Positions 15,370 to 28,300 of a stretch of 64,000 nt of DNA are shown in pieces. This DNA comes from Niebla homalea (Eukaryota; Ascomycota; Lecanoromycetes; Lecanorales; Ramalinaceae): the NCBI GenBank assembly GCA_019925105.1, contig JAHGAU010000030.1, positions 558,001 to 622,000 of the forward strand, given 5' to 3'. The notes beneath the pieces were generated by a model that was not told the origin of the DNA, did no database searches, and saw only the letters and a program-made list of their open reading frames with translations. Made by a program: the position numbers and the translations under genes. The first letter of the stretch is position 1, and each line of letters begins with the position of its first letter.

Positions 15370-18300
15370 GATTGATTGATTGATTTATATTACGGATCTA
15401 GCTAAGCTAATTCCGGCGTTCCTTAATACTCGGCTATTTAGCCTTATTAATAACCGTAAAAAACCCGATATCTATAACGTTAAAAATAAAAACCGGTATT
15501 TTTTTAGCTTTTACTTATATTTTAAAGATTAAAAGTATTTATAACTATTTAAAGAATAAGAATTTATTTATATATTTTTTTTAAGAAAACCTATAATATT
15601 ACGACTGAATTTACTTAAGGGTTATTTTTAAACTTATTGCTTTTCCGTTATTTTATGGGTCTATTTAATGTTAAAATTTTAAAATTCTGATTATATTATT
15701 AAATGTCCTTATTAATATATATATTATTATTACTTTATTTATATAATTCTATTAACCGATATAATATCATTTTTTATACCGCTCCGATATTTATAGTCCT
15801 TTTAGCCCCCTATTAAATATAGTTTTTCCGCTATTGCTTTTTATTTTTAAGTCGGCGGTAAGGTTTTTCCGTTAAATCTTTAATTATTTTTTCTATTTCC
15901 TTAATTAAATTAAACTATAATAATAAGCCCGTAATTATTATAAATCTAACGGCCGCTTTAATACCCTTTTTATTAATAAGTATTTAACGATAATCGTTAA
16001 TCCTTATTTTTTTAATTAATCTTGGTTTAAGTTCCTTAAATAATGAATAAAAGATTAATACGTATATAACGTCCTATTTTTATTATTTATATTTATAATT
16101 AACGTTAATCCGGTTATTAATATATATAATAAAAAGGAAATAAATTAAGCCGTTTTTATTTATTTAAAGTTAAATTATTAACGCGTTATTACTTTTCCTT
16201 ATAATCTTATAATACCGGAGATATTTATTAATAACTTCGTTATTATTTAACGCCGGGTATTATCGCCTTTAAGGGATTAATTCTTTGTATTTACGTTAAC
16301 GTTTTATTTACCTTTTTATAATCTATAAAGTAATCGCTATTAATTTCGTTTTTATGGTTTTTTTTTTTGTTATTTTTACTTTAAGTAAAAGTTTATATAT
16401 TCTTATATTAAATTTTTAAACGTAAGTTAAATCGACCTCTTTTTTAATTTATTTTAATTTAACTTCCGTAAAAGGGGTAGGTATTTCTTTTTTACGTTTT
16501 TTTATTTAAGGCTTTTTATAATTTTAATAAATACATTCGTTTCCTATTAATATAATTAAGTTTATACTTTTTTTAAGCTTTATTTAAGTAATTATTTAAT
16601 TTAAGGTTAGCTTTATTAATAACATAAAGATCTTGGATTTTAATACCGGGATAAAAGTCGCTTTATATACTTTATTTATTATTCTTAAATATCGGTTTTG
16701 GATTTTCTATAGTTACCGGACGGGCTTTTTCCTATGTTTAAGCGTATTTTTAAATACGTATTAAATAGTTATTACGTACGTTATCGCAAGCTTTATAACC
16801 GCTTAATAAACGGTTTTAACCTTCTATAAAGTAGCTCCCTACATTAATACCGTAAAATAAATAAGGTTTTTTTTATGAAATTATTTTCTTTTAAACTTTT
16901 TTTATATGATTTTTTTTAGTCTAGTTTTTTATTAATTTATAAACTAAATACTTTAATATTAGTTTCCGGTTTTACCGTTATATTACTTAAGTTTATTATA
17001 GTTATTATATTATATAACCTCCAGGGGCAACCCTTGGGTGGATTCGGTCGTGGTATTATGGGTTTTCTTGGAAAAGGCGTATGAATGGATTCTTACTCTC
17101 TAAACGGCCGTGGATGCTCTTAGCCCTTGGGACGTAAGTGAAGGCTGGGTAAATACCGGTTTTTGTTCCTGACGTTATGGATATCGGGTTTTTTGCGGTT
17201 ATTAGTAAAGCCAAATGGCCGAGTGTTAGGGAACGCCGGAATTAGCTTAGCTAGATCCGTAGTATAAATCAATCAATCAATCAATATTATATAACTTTAA
17301 GCTTTTTATTATATAAATAAGCTTATACTTATATAAGGTAAATTAAGCTTTATATATTTTTACTTATTATAAATAAACTTTATAAGTTTATTTTAACTTT
17401 AAATAATTTATATAAATAAACGTATTATAAGCTAAGAAATAAATATTATTAATAAAGCTTTTTATTTAAATTTTTTATTTTAACTTTATTAAGTTTTTAA
17501 TAAACGGGTTATTAAAGAATAAAAATAAGATTAAAGAAATAAATAACTTTTAAAGAATCTTTATTATCGTAGGCTTTATTATATTTATCTTTTATTTTAA
17601 GCTAATTAATATTACTTAATTATTTAAGAAATTTTCTATTTAATTTATAAAGAAAAATAAAACCCCTTTTTTCCGTAAATTATATAATAACCTTTAATGG
17701 TTTATTTTATTAAACGTTTTTATAATATTTAAAGAAAGAAGATTTATAATATACTTTTTTTTTATAGCTTTATACCGTATATACGTTATTAATTAAGCCT
17801 TTAAGAACTATTTCCGTTAACCGTTTTTTTTTTTTACCTTTATTTATTAATTAAGGAGTAATTTATACTTTTCTACGTAATTACTTAGGATCTTTATAAT
17901 TACCGTCTTTAAAGTCTTTTTTAATATATAAAGGAATATTATAAGTTTATATAACTTTATTTTTAAGTAATTTAACTTAATTAACTTCTTAAGGATAATT
18001 ATCTTAATTTCCTTAAATTTATAAAAATAATATTTTATATTAAAATAAACTTAAAATAAGTAAGTAAAAACCTTTCCGAATAATAATATTATTATAGATA
18101 AAAACTTATTTAATATATTATTAAATTTAAGGGCCTTATCCTTCTTTAACTTATTAATCGTTTTAATTATTATCTTTTAAATTTTTATTTTACTTATTAT
18201 TATTAACTTAAAATATACCGTACCATCGATATTTATTAGGTTAATTTCTAGTAATAAAGGAAAGAATGCCCCTTTAAAAGCCTTAATCTTACCGTTAAAA

Positions 18301-21300
18301 ATATTTATTATTATATTATTTAGTCTTTTTAAGGATAAAAACTTAAAAATAAATTTAAGTTTTTTACTTTATTCCCTATTATATTTTATTAATTTTTAAA
18401 TATTATAAAAGGAAATTACCAAGTTATATATTATAGCCCGGAAATATATTTACTTAATCTTTCGGATAATTTTTTCCTTTTCCTTTTAAGCTTTTTTTAG
18501 CCGTTAAAACGTTTCCCGGTTTTTATATTTAATAATTTACTTTATAAGTACTTTTACTTTTATAATTACCTTTATATATTTTTTATTTTAATAAGTTTTA
18601 ACTCTTTAAGACGGTTTTATTATTAAGATTATAACGTTAATTATTTTATTTAAAGCTTTTATTATCCGTTTTATAAAACGGTCGATTTATTCCTTATTAT
18701 TAAGTTAAAAGAGTTTTATTAATTAAGATATTATTTTTATTGCTTTTATAAATATTTTAACTTTTTTAATTATTTTTTACGTTTATTTAAACGGTAAAAA
18801 CGGAATTACGTTAACGGATTAATTTAAAGTTATTTATATCGGGACGTAATTTAAACTGTATTTTAAATCTTTTCGGAATTTATATATTATAATTAAGTTA
18901 ATAATATTTTTTAAGTTAAATATTAAGTTAATTATAATTTTAAGTTTACGACTTTTTTATATAATAACCTTTTTTAACGTTAATAATATAAAATTAAATT
19001 ATATAATAATTATTAATAGCTCATTAAATTTAATATAATTAATTATATAATTATCCTTATTTTATTAAACGTAATAAAAATTAAAATCCTTTATTAAGAA
19101 ATATTTATTAAATATAATTATAATATCTTTAAGTAATAAAATTATAAAAGGTCCCTTTTTATTAACCGGTAACGGATTATATATATTATAAATATTAAAA
19201 TTATTTTTAATATCCTTTTTTTATATAATCCAGAGTATATATAGGTTCCCTCCGTAATAAATAATATTTTAATTATTTATATTTAATTTTTTATTAATAA
19301 AGAAATACGTCCGCGTTATTTTATTACCCTTAAAGGTTAAATAGAAATTATCTCCCGAATTAATTAAAAAATAAATATATAGAATATATAATAACTTTTA
19401 TATCGCTATAATATTAATATTTTTTATTTTTTTAAATCTAAATATTAATATTATAATTTTTATTATTTTTTTACATACGTTATATTATATTATTTTTAAA
19501 AGCGTAAATATATTAAATATTAATATTTATTAAATTCTTCTTATTAATTTTTATTTATATAAATGGTTTCTCCTTAAAATTAAGTATTATTTATTTTAAT
19601 CTTTTTATTATAATAATAATCTTAATTAAATAACCGGCTTTAAAGATTAATATTACTATAAGTTTCTTCTTTTTTACGTTATTAATTACCGTATTTTACC
19701 TTTCTTTATTTAATAAACTTTATTTATATTTTAAAACCGTTTTTAATTATTTTATTAATCTAAATTTATATAAATTATAACGTTAAACTTTAACCGTTAT
19801 CTTAATTTCTTTATATTAAATTTCTTTTACTTTTATTATATACCGTAAGTTTTACGTTAAGTAATTATTATTATTATATATTACGTATTTTAACGCGTTT
19901 TTCATTAAACCCTTTATTATTAAGTTAATATATTTATATGTATTATGCCCTTTAATATATATTACGTATTTTATATTATTAAAATATTTTATAATAATAT
20001 ATCTATACCCTTAATATTTAAAATATTAATAAATATCCGTTATCCGATCTTAAGGTTTTATTAATTTAAGGGATTTATCCTTTATTACCTTTTTATTAAG
20101 GATATTATTATATATTTTTATTAATATTACGCTTAAGATAACCGTAAAGTATTTTTTTATATAATTAAAAACGTTTAATTTCTTTATTATAAGGAAGAAA
20201 TTATAATTAATAATTTTTAATTTAAAATAAAAAATTATATTTTTTTTTATCCGCTTTAAAATAATTTCTTTTTCTTCCCCCGTAAATTTTATTAAATATA
20301 TCCCGTTTATTATAATAATAAAGGATTACCTTAATACCTTTATTATTTTATACTTTTTTTTACCGGTTTATCCCTTTAACTTTTTTAACCTTTTTTTTAC
20401 CTTTAATAAAATTATATTAAGGAAAATATTTCCGCTTTATAGTTTACGTATTATAATAATTTATTTTATTAATAGCTTTTTTATAACCTTAAACGTTTTT
20501 ATTAATTATAATAAGTTTATTTTCATTATTATATTTTTTTCTTTTTTACCCAATAATTATATAATTATTATTTTTATTTTTTTTAATGCCGCCGTTTTCT
20601 CCTTTATTTTTATTTTTTTTACCGTTAATACCGGCGTTATCTTTATAACTTTTATTATTTAACTTATTCCCGTTCTTTTTTTTAAAGCCTCCTCCGTTAT
20701 TCCCTTACTTTATACGTATTCTTTTTATTTTTTTTCGCTTTTATTTATTAACGTTTTTATTACCGTTTTTTGGGCTCCGTATAACCTTTTTAACTCCCTT
20801 AAACCTTTCCCCGTATTTATATAAAAGTTTCTTATTCCCCGTAATCCGATTTATAATATTGGCTAAATCTTTAACGTAATATTTTTCTATATAATTATAA
20901 AGAAGTTTTTTAATACTTTTACCGTTTCTTTCCTTTTTATTTTTCCCTTATATATTTAATAATTATTTTTTTTATAGCTTATTTTTATTTACTTAATATC
21001 TTTTTATCTTTATTTAACTTTTTTTTAATTTATATATATTTAATAAGGCTTTTTACGCCTCCGTTTATCCCTTATCCGTCCCCGTATATCGTCCTTATCC
21101 CCTCCGTTTTTTATTTATTACCCCTTATAATAATACCTTTATACGTTATACGTATCCCTTTACGCGTATTTTATTAATTATAAACTCTTTATTCGATTTA
21201 AGGCCTTTTTATCTCGTATTTATTATATTATTTATATAATTTATTATTGTTCTTATTAATTTAAGTTATTTACCTTTTTTCCCCTTTTATTTTTATTATT

Positions 21301-21458
21301 ATTCCGCTTCCGTTTATCGTATTTAAGGTATTATCCTTATTATTACTTAAGTTATATATACGTGCATCGTTTCTGACCTCTGGGGTCCCGTTGTTCGTCG
21401 CCATCTCTCTCGTAATATTATTATAAATAGGAACTTCAAATAAGGAATTTAATAAGTT
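15370..21458 (-). mobile_element. Full-length LINE (LINE D), RIP-inactivated
   Basis: A 13-bp TSD TATAGTATATTTT at 15357-15369 and 21459-21471. Without the internal 265-bp insert the element is 5,812 bp, matching the other complete copies. On the complementary strand, ORF1 starts at 21404 (ATGGCGACGAACAACGGG), about 54 bp from the element end. Then follow endonuclease, RT (GIPQGSPISP-like motif near 17515-17580) and the 3' end at 15370. It belongs to the subfamily with ACTCGGCTATTT near the 3' end and TTTCTGACCTCTGG near the 5' end. Stops throughout both ORFs. Confidence 0.92.
17019..17283 (+). mobile_element. LINE 3'-end fragment that escaped RIP
   Basis: A 265-bp insert in LINE D, starting CTCCAGGGGCAACCC and ending in the (TCAA)n tail, flanked by ATATTATATAAC (17007-17018 and 17284-17295; the last two bases may be shared with the tail). 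It covers only the last quarter-kilobase of the LINE, a severe 5' truncation. Unlike its surroundings it is GC-balanced and keeps CA and TG dinucleotides (GGGTGGATTCGGTCGTGG). It therefore gives a near-original reading of the LINE 3' end, against which mutations in other copies can be scored. Confidence 0.92.
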
Positions 21459-24400
21459 TATAGTATATTTTAAGGTATTCTTTATTTAACCTTTTATTAT
21501 TAAGCTTATATATTTATAAGTATTATAATCTTTAATATATATTATATATTTAGTTTTATTTTAATATTTTATAGTAATATACCCGTATCCTTAATATTTA
21601 AAGTATTAATAAATATTTACCGCCCTATTTTATAGTTCAATTAGTTTTAAAGATTTACTTTCTATTACCCTTTTATCCAAGATATCGTTGTATATCTTTA
21701 TTGACGTTACGCTTAAGATAACCGTAAAGTACCTCTTTACCAGGTTAAAAGCATCTGGTTTTTTCGTTATGGGGGGAAGTTTATAATCGACGATCTTTAA
21801 CCCAGGGTAAAGAACCGTATTCTCCCTTTGTATACGTCTTATATCCACCGCGACAGCAAACGACTGTCTCAGTACCTTTACAGTCTTGAACTCCCCCTTA
21901 TAGGCCCATTCCTTCGACCTCTCCAGCTTCTCCCTCGCCTCTAAGGATGCCGTATCGAGGTAATTATTATTTTATAAATTATAATTCTCATTATTATTAC
22001 CGGGTCCGGGTACGTAATACCTTTAATATTAAATAAGTTAATATTTAACGGAAAAATGAAAAACGCTCTTTTAAGAGCCTTATTTTTACCGTTAAAGGTA
22101 TTAATTATTATATTATTAAGTTTTTTAAGGGGTAAAAACTTAAAAATAAATTTAAGTTTCTTACTTTACTTTTTATTTTATTTTATTAATTTCTAAATAT
22201 TGTAAAAGAAACGGCTAAGTCATATATTATTAAATGAAAATATATTTATTTAACCTTTTTAATAATTCTTTCTTTCTCCTTTTGAAAGCTTTTTTGAATT
22301 ACGTTAATATCTTCCGATTTCTATACTTAATAATTTATTTAATTAACTTTTTTATTTTTATAATTATTATTATATATTCCTTATTTTAATAAGTTTTAAT
22401 TTTCTAGGACGGCTTCGTTATTAAGACCGTTTTATTATTTATTTTATTTAATACCTTTATTACCCGTTTTATAAATAAGTTAATTTACTTCTTATTTTTA
22501 AGTTAAAAAAAGCCTTATTGATTAAAATATTATTTCTTTTACATTTATATATATTTTAACTTTCTTAATTATTTTTTATATTCTTTTTGTTAATAATAAT
22601 AACGTTACGTTAACCGATTAATTTAAGGTTATTTATATCGGTATATAATTTAAGTTATATTTTAAATTCTCCCAAGCTCTATATATTATTACCGTATTGA
22701 CGATTCTTTTTAAGTTAAATATTAAATTAATCGTTATTTTAAAACCGCGGCTTTTTTATATTATAATTCTTTATAATATTAATAGTAGAAGGTTAAACCC
22801 AATAACGGTTATTAATAATTCTTTAAATTTAATGTAATTAATTATACGTTTTTTCTTATTCTATATAACGTAATAAAAATTAAAGTTTTTTTAATAAAAA
22901 GTATTTATCGGATACGGATAAAATATTTTTAAACAGCGATACTATAAAGGGTTTTGCTTTATTAACCGGAGGCAGATTATATACGTTATAGATACTTAAA
23001 TCGCCTTTAATATTTTTTTCTTATGTAACTTAAAATATATTTAAATTCCCGCTATAATGAATAATATCTTAATTATTTACGTTTAATCTTTTATTAATAA
23101 AGAAATACGTTCGGGTTATTTTATCCCCCTTAAATATTAAGTAAAATCCCTCCCTTAAATTAATAAAAAAGTACGTAAATTAATTATATAACGGCTTTTA
23201 TATTATTACAATATTAAAGATTTTTACTTTTTTAAACCTAAGTATTAATAATATTATTTTAATTATTTTACTTTATACGTTATATTATGTTATTCTTAAA
23301 AGCGATAATATATTATATATTAATTTCCGTTAAGGCTTTTTTTATTAACGTTTATTTAAGTAGTTAACCTTTTATTAAAGTTAAATATTTATTTCAACCT
23401 TTTTATAGTTACCGTTATTGCCTTAAGGCAATTAAATTTAAAAGTTAATATCGCAATAAGCTTCCTTTTTTTTACGTTATTTATTACCGTTTTTTACCTT
23501 TTTTTATATAATTAGCTTTATTTACGCTTAAAGATTATTTTCGGCTATTTTATTAACCCGGATTTATATAAATTATAACGTTAAACTTTAATTATTATCC
23601 TGGTTTCTTTACGTTTAATTTCTTTAACTTATATTAAGCATTATAAATACTACGCCGGGTAACCGTTTTTCTTCTATAGTATATACTTTAATATATCCTT
23701 TATTAAGCCCTTTATTATGAAACTTATATATTTATGAGTATTATAGCTTTTAACGTATATTATTTATTTTATATTATTAAGGTACCTAATAATAATATGC
23801 CCGTAATTTTAATATTTAAAATATTAATAAATAACTATTACTTTATTTTACAGCCGGGTCAACTTAAAAAATTTACCCTCCGTTATTCCTTTATTAAGGA
23901 TATCGATATACATTTTTATTAATATTATATTTAAAATAATTATAGAGTATTTTTTTATACGATTAAGGGCACTTAATTTTTCTATTACGGGGGGGAACTT
24001 AAAGTTAATGATCTTTAGCCCGGGGTAAAGAATTATATTTTCTCTTTTTATATATTTTAAAATAAATTCTTTTTCCGCGTTTAAGATTCGCGTTAAGTAT
24101 ATTCTATTTACCGTAATAATAAATAATTACCTTAATACCTTTATTATTTTAAACTTTCCCTTACCGGTTTACCCTTTAGACTTCTCCAGCCCCTCTTTTA
24201 CCTTTAAGGATACCATATTAAAAAGGATATTTTTACTTTATAATTTACGTATTGCAATAATTTACTCCGTAAGCGGCTTTTCCGTTACTTTAAATGCCTT
24301 TATTAATTATAAAGGGCTTATTCTTATAATTCCGTTTTTCTTTTTATTATTTAATAATTAAATTATTATTGTCTTCGCTTTCCCTAATGCCGTTATTTTT

Positions 24401-25210
24401 TTTTTATTTTTTACCGCCGCCTTTATAAATATTACCTTTATAGTTTTTATCGCTTAACTTTTTCCCCTTTATAAAACTCTTATTATCGTTTTTTTACCTT
24501 ATATAAGGTTTCTTTAACTTCCCTTTTCCCCGTTTACTGGTGCTTTTATTATTATTTTATACGTCCCGCGTAACCGCTTTAACTCTTTTAACCCTGCGTT
24601 TACTCTTATATAGAAGTCTCTTATACTCTATAGTTTTATTTATAATATCGGCTAGGTTTTTAACGTAATATCCTTTTATTTTTTTTATAAAAAGGCCCTT
24701 TAAGGCCCTTGCCATTTTTTCCCTTATCGCGTTTTCCCTACGAGTTTACCGTATCCTCCCTTTTATAACTTCCTTTTCGTTACGTAATAACTTATTCCCT
24801 TTACTTATTTTAATATTATTTTATATACTTTTAATAACTTTATTATTAATATCATTTTACGCTGATTTATCCTTTATTTATCCCGTTATAAGCGTCGTTT
24901 TAACCCTTCTTACCTTTTATTTATTAATTATTACCGTATTACTTTTACGTATTTTACGCGTCTTTTTATGTGTATCTTATTGTTTATAAGTCTTTTATTC
25001 GGTTTAAGCACTTTTTATTTTATCGCTATTATATCGTTTATACGATTTATCCCCGTTTCCGTTAATATAGGCCGTACGCCCTTTTACCCCTTTAACCTTA
25101 ACCACTACGTTACCTATATTTATTGTATTTAAAGCATTTACCTCGTTATCGCTCAAGCTCTATATATATGTATCATTTTGGACCTTTAAGGTCCCTTCGT
25201 TCGTCGCTAT

Positions 25211-25388
25211 TCAAGACTTTTCCAAAAGAAAATTGGGTTTTTATTTTAATAATTAAGTTAAATCGTAAAGTAACGGAAGTAAACTTAGGGTATTTAATTA
25301 TAAAAATTGATAAATAAGGTTAATTGAATATTTTGCCAAAATTGTTTTGATAATAAAACTTATTCAATATATTATAAGTTATTATTTT
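25211..25388. other. Short unique spacer, target of LINE G
   Basis: About 180 bp between LINE C's 5' end and LINE G's tail. It keeps some CA/TG (AAAATTGGGTTTTT, TTGCCAAAATTG) and matches no other segment that I noticed. Its last 15 bp (25374-25388) are the LINE G TSD, and the target continues after 31216. Confidence 0.6.
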
Positions 25389-28300
25389 GATTGATTGATT
25401 GATTGATTTATACTACGGATCTAGTTAAGCTAATTCCGGCGTTCTTTAATACGCGGCCTTTTAACCTTATTAATAACCGTAAAAACTTAATACTTATAAC
25501 GTTAAGGTAAAAACCGGCGTTTATTAAACCTTTACCCTTTATCCTTTAAGGTAAAGGATATTAATAACCGTTTAGAAAATAATAATCTATTTATATATTT
25601 CCTATATTTTAACTCCCCCAAAAAAATCCGTAATATTATAATTGTATCCTTATAAGGATTATCCTTAAGCTTATTATTCTTCCGCTTTTTTATATATTTA
25701 TATTGTTTTAATCTTATATAATACCTTTAAATATCTTTATTAATATTTATATATTTAATATATACCCCTTTTATATTATTATCGTTATTAATTCTTTTAA
25801 AGACTTTTAATAAGTATTTATTATTATATTTTTATAACTATAGAAGATACTTTCCGATTTATATAATTAACGTAATTAATTTCTGCTTTTTTTTTCCTTC
25901 CTTAACCGGTAATAAACTTTCTTTATAAGGTCTTTAATAACCTTATTTATCTTTATAACGAAATTAAACTATAATAATAATTTGGTAAATATTGTAAATT
26001 TAATAATTACCCGGATATTTTATTTTATAAATAATATTTAACGGTAATTATAAGTATTAACTTTTATAATAAGTTTTAATTTAACTTCCGTAAATAAAAG
26101 ATAAGAAATAAGGACGTATATAGCGTTTTATTTTTTTTATCCGTACTTATATCCGGCGTTTATCCGACCCCCGATATATATAATAAATAGGAAGTAAATT
26201 AAACCGTTTTTATCCGTTTAAAATTAAATTATTAATACGTTATTACTTTTTTTTATAATATTATAACGGCGGAAATACTTATTAATAATCTTTTTATTAT
26301 TAAGAATTAAGTAATAACGACCTTAAAATATAAAGTCCTTATATTTCCGTTAACGTTTAATTTACTTTATTATAGCCTATAAAATAATTATTATAGTTTT
26401 TACTCTTTAAATCCCTTTAATCTTAGTTTTTTTTACGCTTAATAGGAGTTTATACCCGTTTAGGTTAACCTCCGGGATACCGGTAAAGTTAACTTCCTTT
26501 TTAACTTATTTTTACTTTATCTTAATAAAAAAAAAGATAAATATTTTTAGTTTATTCTTTTTAACTTTAAGTTTATTAAGATTCTAGCGGATCCGACCGT
26601 TTCCTATTATTATAATTAAGTATATATATTTCTTTAGTTTTATTTAAGTAATTATTTAATTTAATAAAACCTTAATTAACGGTATAAAAACCTTAAACTT
26701 TAATACCGGGATAAAGGTTATTTTATAAGTATTATTAATTACTTTTAAATATTAATTTTAAACTTTCTATAATATTTAAATAAACTTTTTCTTATATTTT
26801 AAAGTACTTTTGAATATATATTAAATGGCTATAACGTATATTATAGCTGGCTTTATTATAACCTAATAAACGGTCCGGGCCTTTTATAACGTAATTCCTT
26901 ATATTAATATAATGAAATAAATAAAACCTTTTTCCTATAAAATTTTTTTTTTTTAGATTTTTCTTATATAATCTTTTTAATTAAGCTTTTTATTTATTTA
27001 AAGGTTAAGGATTTTAATATTGGTATCCGGCTTTACCGTAATTTTACCTAAGTTTATTATAATTATTATATTATATAATTTTAAATTCTTAATTATATAG
27101 ATAAATTTATATTTATATAATATAAATTAAGCTTTATAAATTCTTACTTATTAAAGATAGACTTTATAAGTTTATTTTAATTTTAAATAATTCATATATA
27201 TAAAAATATTATAAATTAAAAAATAAATATTATTAATAAAGTTTCTAACTTAAACCTTTTATCTTAATTTAATAAGCTTTTTAATTAATAAACCGTTAAA
27301 GAATAAAAATAATATAAAAGAAATAAACGATTTTTAAGGAATTTTCATTATAGCGGGCTTTATTAAGCTTATTTTTTATTTTAAGTTAATTAATATAGTT
27401 CGGTTATTTAAGAAATTCTTTATTTATTTAATTAAAAAAAAAGTAATATTTTTTCTTCCTTAAGTTATATAATAACCTTTAATAATTTACCTTATTAAAA
27501 GTATTTATAATATTAAAAGAAAGAAAACTTATAATATATTTTTTCCCGTAATTTTATACTATATATATATTATTAATTAATTTTTTAAAGGCTAATTTTA
27601 TTAACCGATCTTTCCTTATTTTTATTTATTAATTAAAAAGAAGTTTATAGTTTTTTATATAATTATTAAGGATTCTTATTATTATTGTTTTTAAAACTTT
27701 CCTTAATATATATAAAAATATAATAGGTTTATAAAACTTTACCTTAAAGTAATCCGGCTTAATAAATTTCTTAAGGATAATTATCTTTATTTTTTTAAAC
27801 TTATATAAATAGTAATTAACGTTAAAATATATTTTAAAAAGGTAAATAAAAACCTTTTTAAATAATAAAGCTATTATTATTAAGAATTTATTAAGAATTT
27901 TATTCAGTTTTAAGGCTTTATTCTTCTTTAATTTATTAATCGTTTTAATTATTATATTTTATATTATTATTTTATTTATTAATATAGGGTTAAAATATAT
28001 AATGCCGTTAATATCGTTTAAGTTAACTTTTAACGGAAGGGAAAAAATGTTCCTTTAAAGGCCTTAATCTTACCGTTAAAGGTATTAATTAATATCTTAT
28101 CGGATTTCTTAAAAGGTAAAAATTTAAAAATAAACTTTAATTTCTTATTTTATTCTTTATTATACTTTATTAATTTTTAAATACTATAAAATAAAACCGT
28201 TAAATTATATATTATAAACTAAAAGTATATTTACTTAATTTTCTTAATAATCCTTTCCTTTTCCTTTTAAGTAATTTTTAATTAATTAAGTATCTTTTAG

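Larger units (their letters stand above)
10374..21960 (-). mobile_element. 5'-truncated LINE (LINE A), host to two further insertions
   Basis: The 3' tail is at 10374 (GATTGATTGATT) followed by the family 3' end. TSD TAATTATTATTTT at 10361-10373 and 21961-21973. Its own sequence is 10374-10743, 11485-15369 and 21472-21960, about 4.74 kb against 5.8 kb for full length, so it is truncated within ORF1. The RT motif region lies near 13015-13075 on the complementary strand. The 5'-most 330 bp (21630-21960) are far less RIP-mutated than the rest and keep a 72-codon open stretch. It contains a SINE-like element and full-length LINE D. Confidence 0.88.
9835..25210 (-). mobile_element. Older minus-strand LINE (LINE C) split by LINE A
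   Basis: Two pieces belong together: about 9835-10373 (N-terminal RT region) and 21961-25210 (EN/RT linker, endonuclease, ORF1). The 13-bp TAATTATTATTTT occurs at 10361-10373 and again at 21961-21973, exactly flanking the inserted LINE A. Joining the pieces restores the order seen in other copies. The ORF1 start lies at 25210-25208, where the ATG is mutated (TAT on the plus strand) and GGACCTTTAAGGTCC replaces the usual GGACCTCTGGGGTCC, so even the 5' end has been hit. The 3' part left of 9835 is missing. Confidence 0.8.
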
